The position numbers and the translations under genes are program-made. DNA of 17,814 nucleotides, taken from WTJX01 sp045106295 (GTDB lineage Bacteria; Bacteroidota; Bacteroidia; Cytophagales; JAAEPT01). Below, one piece after another: positions 15,116 to 17,814 of the stretch. Under the pieces are notes generated by a model. The model was not told the DNA's origin and did no database searches. It worked only from the letters and a program-made list of their open reading frames with translations. The stretch lies in assembly GCA_045106295.1 (NCBI GenBank), contig JBGCEI010000202.1:1-17814 (forward strand), written 5' to 3'. Position 1 is the stretch's first letter. Each line of letters starts with the position of its first letter.

Positions 15116-15175
15116 ACCCTTTCTCAAATCAGACACCCTTTCTGGGGTAGTGTGTGGGTTGCCTTACCCTTTTCT
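15116..15175 (+). repeat. Three spaced copies of ACCCTTTCT
   Basis: ACCCTTTCT occurs at 15116-15124 and 15135-15143, and as ACCCTTTTCT at 15166-15175, in the gap between the convergent YfhO and LtaS-like genes. The unit starts are 19 and 31 bases apart. The stretch is more GC-rich than its surroundings and also has an AACCC (15115-15119)/GGGTT (15156-15160) inverted pair that could form a stem for minus-strand transcription. Function unknown. Confidence 0.45.
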
Positions 15176-15196
15176 GTTTGAAAAATAAAGCTGGTG

Positions 15197-17059
15197 TTAC
15201 AAATCACTAAAATCTTTTGCTAAAACCTGCATGAATGCCTTAGCTTCAGGTATATCTTGACGAGAGGAATCTGTTTTTAAGTAATACTTTTTACTATCTA
15301 AACTATACACAGAAACGGAAGAGTCTGTTACCCAACCAAAACCCCCACCTAGTCCGTAAAAAGCAGTGTTTTTAGCATCGTTGGAAAGTAAGTTGTTACT
15401 GAATCCAAATTGAGGTGCTTTATGGCCTAACTGGCTTAATAGGGTTTTAGGAATATCATATTGTGAACCAACTGTATGAATAATAGTATCCCTAATAGCT
15501 AAAGCACCTCCTAACCAAAGCATAGGTATCTTAAAATTTTTGGCGATGTATCTGGGTCCTGGACTGGCATATTTCGTACCGTGATCTGCTACAATAATGA
15601 CTAGCGTACTGTCCCACCAGTCTTGTTTTTTAGTACGCTCTATAAATTCACCTATACTTTTATCTGTGTAATAGGCAGCGTTCATAAACCGATGATCAGC
15701 GTCACTTCCTTCTACCATCGTTTCCATAGGAACATCAAAAGGATCATGACTACTTAAGGTAAAAGCAGAAGCAAAGAAAGGTCGTTTCATTGTTTCTATT
15801 TCTTTACTCATCTTCTCTAACATGATGTGATCCGGTGCTCCCCACTTGCTTTTATGATCCGAAAGAGGAAAATCATCTTTGGAGATTATTCGTTTTGCTC
15901 CACCGCTACTAAAGTAGACTTTAAAGTTTTTGAAATTCATATCCCCTCCATAAAAGAAAGCTGGATCGTAACCAAGTTTACCCACTTCTTTCATTAAATG
16001 TGGGAGCTTTTGAATTTTGGTAGTATAAGATAATAAGGAGATATTAGGCATAGCTGGTTTAGCACTAAAAATAGCCGCTATTCCTTTTGCCGAATTGGTA
16101 CCTGAAGCATAAAACCGATCAAATAAAACACCTTCTTTTACGTACCTATTTATATTTGGAGTAACATCTTTATGCCCTCCTAAAGATTCAATAATATTTG
16201 CGGTAAAGCTTTCAAGAATTAGTAAAATGATGTTTGGCCTATTCGTATTTAGTAAGGTGGTAGTCGTATCGCCGTTTTCTTTTATTTGGTTGGAATATAT
16301 TGTTTGTTCTTCTCCATTTTTAAAAAATAGATATTTCGCATTATTTTCTTTCTTATACATAATTGATTCTAACAAATACCATTGCACATTAAGTGCAGTA
16401 TGGTTAGCATAGATATTTTTATGAAAAAAAACAGCTCCTGCCTTGATGGGGATACCTAATTGTATTTTAGGAGAAATATCAAACCCTCCTCGTATTGGTA
16501 TAAAAAGTAAAGAAGTGATTACTAAATACCATATGCTGGCATAAAAATTCCTGAATTTACACGCCAGTATTTTTTGAGCTATGTATTTATTGAATAGGAA
16601 AAATGATAGAGAAACATAAGCAATAAATAGTAAGGTTGGCAAAAGGATATCAAGTACACCAGTAGAACTAAAAACTAAAGAAGGGTTCTCTAAATAACTC
16701 AACGCATCTTGATCTAGTTTTAAACCCCAATAGGTATATAACTTCATGTCAATAACAGTTGTTAGTCCACAAAGTACAATGCACAAAAGGGTGTAATACT
16801 TAATTAAGTAGTAGTGAACTTTTGTGGTGAAGAAAGAAGTGAAAAAGAAAATTAGAATAGGAATAGCTGAGAGGTAGCCCGCCATAGAGCTATCTAATTT
16901 AAGTCCATATAATAACGCTCGTAGATAGGTGGGGATATTTAATTCGGACGTTTCTTTTAGATTGTATAAAGTAAAAAGTATTTTCCCTGCTACAAAAAAT
17001 GCTAGCCAGAATCCGTAATAGTAGAAAAAAAGGAGTACTTTATTGGTTGTTTTTTTCAT
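15197..17059 (-). CDS. LtaS/OpgB-like membrane phosphotransferase (sulfatase fold)
   Basis: A 620-residue protein with five N-terminal membrane helices (about residues 8-30, 60-78, 84-104, 133-156, 173-190) and a large outer-face alkaline-phosphatase/sulfatase domain (about 275-550). NIILLILESF (276-285, Glu283) is the first metal site, and the nucleophile region is ASGTNSAKGIAAI (318-330), where Thr321 or Ser323 would take the place of the LtaS threonine. SSHDPFDVP (436-444, His438) and IVADHGTKY (489-497, Asp492-His493) give the remaining metal and substrate ligands. Family members move phosphoglycerol or phosphoethanolamine from phospholipids onto polymers, glycans or lipid A. In a Gram-negative host, lipoteichoic acid is not expected, so glycan or lipid A decoration is more likely. 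It lies downstream of and in the same direction as the binding-protein gene, with 104 bases between; co-transcription is possible but unproven. Confidence 0.85.
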   Translation of the reverse strand: MKKTTNKVLLFFYYYGFWLAFFVAGKILFTLYNLKETSELNIPTYLRALLYGLKLDSSMAGYLSAIPILIFFFTSFFTTKVHYYLIKYYTLLCIVLCGLTTVIDMKLYTYWGLKLDQDALSYLENPSLVFSSTGVLDILLPTLLFIAYVSLSFFLFNKYIAQKILACKFRNFYASIWYLVITSLLFIPIRGGFDISPKIQLGIPIKAGAVFFHKNIYANHTALNVQWYLLESIMYKKENNAKYLFFKNGEEQTIYSNQIKENGDTTTTLLNTNRPNIILLILESFTANIIESLGGHKDVTPNINRYVKEGVLFDRFYASGTNSAKGIAAIFSAKPAMPNISLLSYTTKIQKLPHLMKEVGKLGYDPAFFYGGDMNFKNFKVYFSSGGAKRIISKDDFPLSDHKSKWGAPDHIMLEKMSKEIETMKRPFFASAFTLSSHDPFDVPMETMVEGSDADHRFMNAAYYTDKSIGEFIERTKKQDWWDSTLVIIVADHGTKYASPGPRYIAKNFKIPMLWLGGALAIRDTIIHTVGSQYDIPKTLLSQLGHKAPQFGFSNNLLSNDAKNTAFYGLGGGFGWVTDSSVSVYSLDSKKYYLKTDSSRQDIPEAKAFMQVLAKDFSDL

Positions 17060-17163
17060 GTGTTTAAATTTAGCGATTGGCTCTTTTTATCACTTCTTTG
17101 AATATTTTATTAAAGAGTCATGAACGCTTTGTGTGTAGCTATAGGTTAATCTAAGACGCCATT

Positions 17164-17814
17164 CTAGTCCGTTTCAAGTTCATATTGAAGCAATACAAAA
17201 GGCAGTTTTTTTTCTAGTTTTCCTACCTGCATCAATACTTCTTGTGTTTGATCTAGTATGTTAACATCAATTTCAGTTGAAGTAGCCCATTCTGTTTTTG
17301 ACAGCCATTCTGCAACATCTTCTTCTAGCAAACCATAACGTTCAGCAATAAGCGGAACTGCTTGGTCATAGTTTTTGAGGTCATATGCTTTCTGCTGAAG
17401 TTCTTCTAGTAGAGTTATGATTTCATTTTCATGTTCAACTAATACATCATCTCTTACCATAATGGCAAAGCAAGGCCACGGAGTTGGGCACTCTCCTATC
17501 CTCCTAAACTCTCCTTCATCTACAAAAGGCTTAGTCGTGAACTTTTCCCAGAAGAAAAGATCTGTTTCGTTGATTTTTAATGACTTTCTAGCTCCATTTA
17601 AGGAGTCTACAACTTTCCATTCATCCTCCTTGATTGTGAAGCCTCTATTAGCAGCATCTACTAGTGCCATCATATGAGAGCCAGACCCAAATCTACTAAT
17701 AGCATATTTGCACCCCTCCATATCTTCTTCTGATTCTATTTTTGAACTGGCAGCAGTATGAATCCCCCAGATGAGTGGAGAGGTAACATACCAAGAAATT
17801 ATTTTTGAATTATT
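17164..17814 (-). CDS. Periplasmic-binding-protein-like (PBP2, Ca3427/NMT1-like), N-terminus missing
   Basis: The frame stays open to the window edge, so this is the last 216 codons and stop of a longer gene; the Met at 17721 is internal. The visible part begins with WYVTSPLIWGIHTAASS, then EDMEGCKYAISRFGSGSHMMA, FFWEKFTTKPFVDEGEFRRIGE, TPWPCFAIMVRDD and a helical C-terminus. The WGIH...D-M-x-G...AISRFGSGSH block is typical of type 2 periplasmic-binding-fold proteins related to NMT1/SsuA and especially the Ca3427-like group, in which many members lack a transporter context. The ligand is unknown. Whether it has a signal peptide cannot be seen. It is probably metabolic or transport related and marks the end of the polysaccharide region rather than being part of it. 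Confidence 0.72.
   Translation of the reverse strand, partial: NNSKIISWYVTSPLIWGIHTAASSKIESEEDMEGCKYAISRFGSGSHMMALVDAANRGFTIKEDEWKVVDSLNGARKSLKINETDLFFWEKFTTKPFVDEGEFRRIGECPTPWPCFAIMVRDDVLVEHENEIITLLEELQQKAYDLKNYDQAVPLIAERYGLLEEDVAEWLSKTEWATSTEIDVNILDQTQEVLMQVGKLEKKLPFVLLQYELETD

Noticed and set aside
16227..16412. Small plus-strand frame inside the LtaS-like gene
   Set aside because: Hydrophobic only because it mirrors the opposite strand's codons; no start context or homology visible.
17417..17677. Plus-strand frame opposite the binding-protein gene
   Set aside because: Ser-rich shadow translation antisense to a clearly conserved domain.
17164..17721. Binding-protein gene starting at the Met at 17721
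   Set aside because: The frame remains open to the window edge and the residues before this Met (WGIHTAASS region) are part of the conserved domain, so the true start is outside.

Overview
The window is AT-rich, with overlapping start/stop junctions, few visible Shine-Dalgarno sequences and protein families typical of Bacteroidota (FdtA-like cupin, YfhO-family giant membrane protein, LtaS-like sulfatase-fold protein, GT4 with a YYWPPSGG N-terminus). This assignment rests on protein style and cannot be narrowed to a genus; a Cytophagales or Flavobacteriia-like marine bacterium would fit. Most of the window is a surface-polysaccharide (O-antigen, capsule or exopolysaccharide) assembly locus.

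Layout. Positions 1-1974 (+): the 3' end of an FdtA/QdtA-type nucleotide-sugar ketoisomerase, a GNAT/FemAB-like acyltransferase and a GT2 glycosyltransferase, in a tight overlapping cluster. Positions 1946-3454 (-): a Wzx-type flippase that overlaps the GT2 gene tail to tail. Positions 3617-8433 (+): a GT4 glycosyltransferase, a PAPS-type sulfotransferase, a GT10 (fucosyltransferase-like) enzyme, a second GT2 and a GT11 (alpha-1,2-fucosyltransferase-like) enzyme. Positions 8457-9140 (-): an FkbM-type methyltransferase. Positions 9353-12565 (+): GDP-mannose 4,6-dehydratase, a GDP-fucose-synthase-like epimerase/reductase, and an aminotransferase-fold protein with His-His where the PLP lysine normally sits. 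Positions 12600-15032 (+): YfhO-family membrane protein. Positions 15197-17059 (-): LtaS/OpgB-like phosphotransferase. Positions 17164-17814 (-): the C-terminal two-thirds or so of a periplasmic-binding-protein-like protein that runs off the window.

How the genes work together (inference). Gmd makes GDP-4-keto-6-deoxymannose. The Fcl-like enzyme can turn this into GDP-L-fucose. The ColD-like protein would instead remove the C3 hydroxyl, after which an Fcl/ColC-like enzyme gives GDP-L-colitose. GT10 and GT11 enzymes are the families that use GDP-fucose (and, for some GT11 members, GDP-colitose). With a sulfotransferase and a methyltransferase in the same locus, the predicted product is a deoxyhexose-decorated, possibly sulfated and methylated repeat unit exported by the Wzx-type flippase. 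I found no Wzy polymerase, Wzz regulator or initiating glycosyl-phosphate transferase in the window, so the locus continues outside it or uses genes elsewhere.

The most interesting point is the gmd/fcl/colD-like trio beside both GT10 and GT11 transferases and a sulfotransferase. No RNA gene, CRISPR array, insertion sequence or phage feature was seen.
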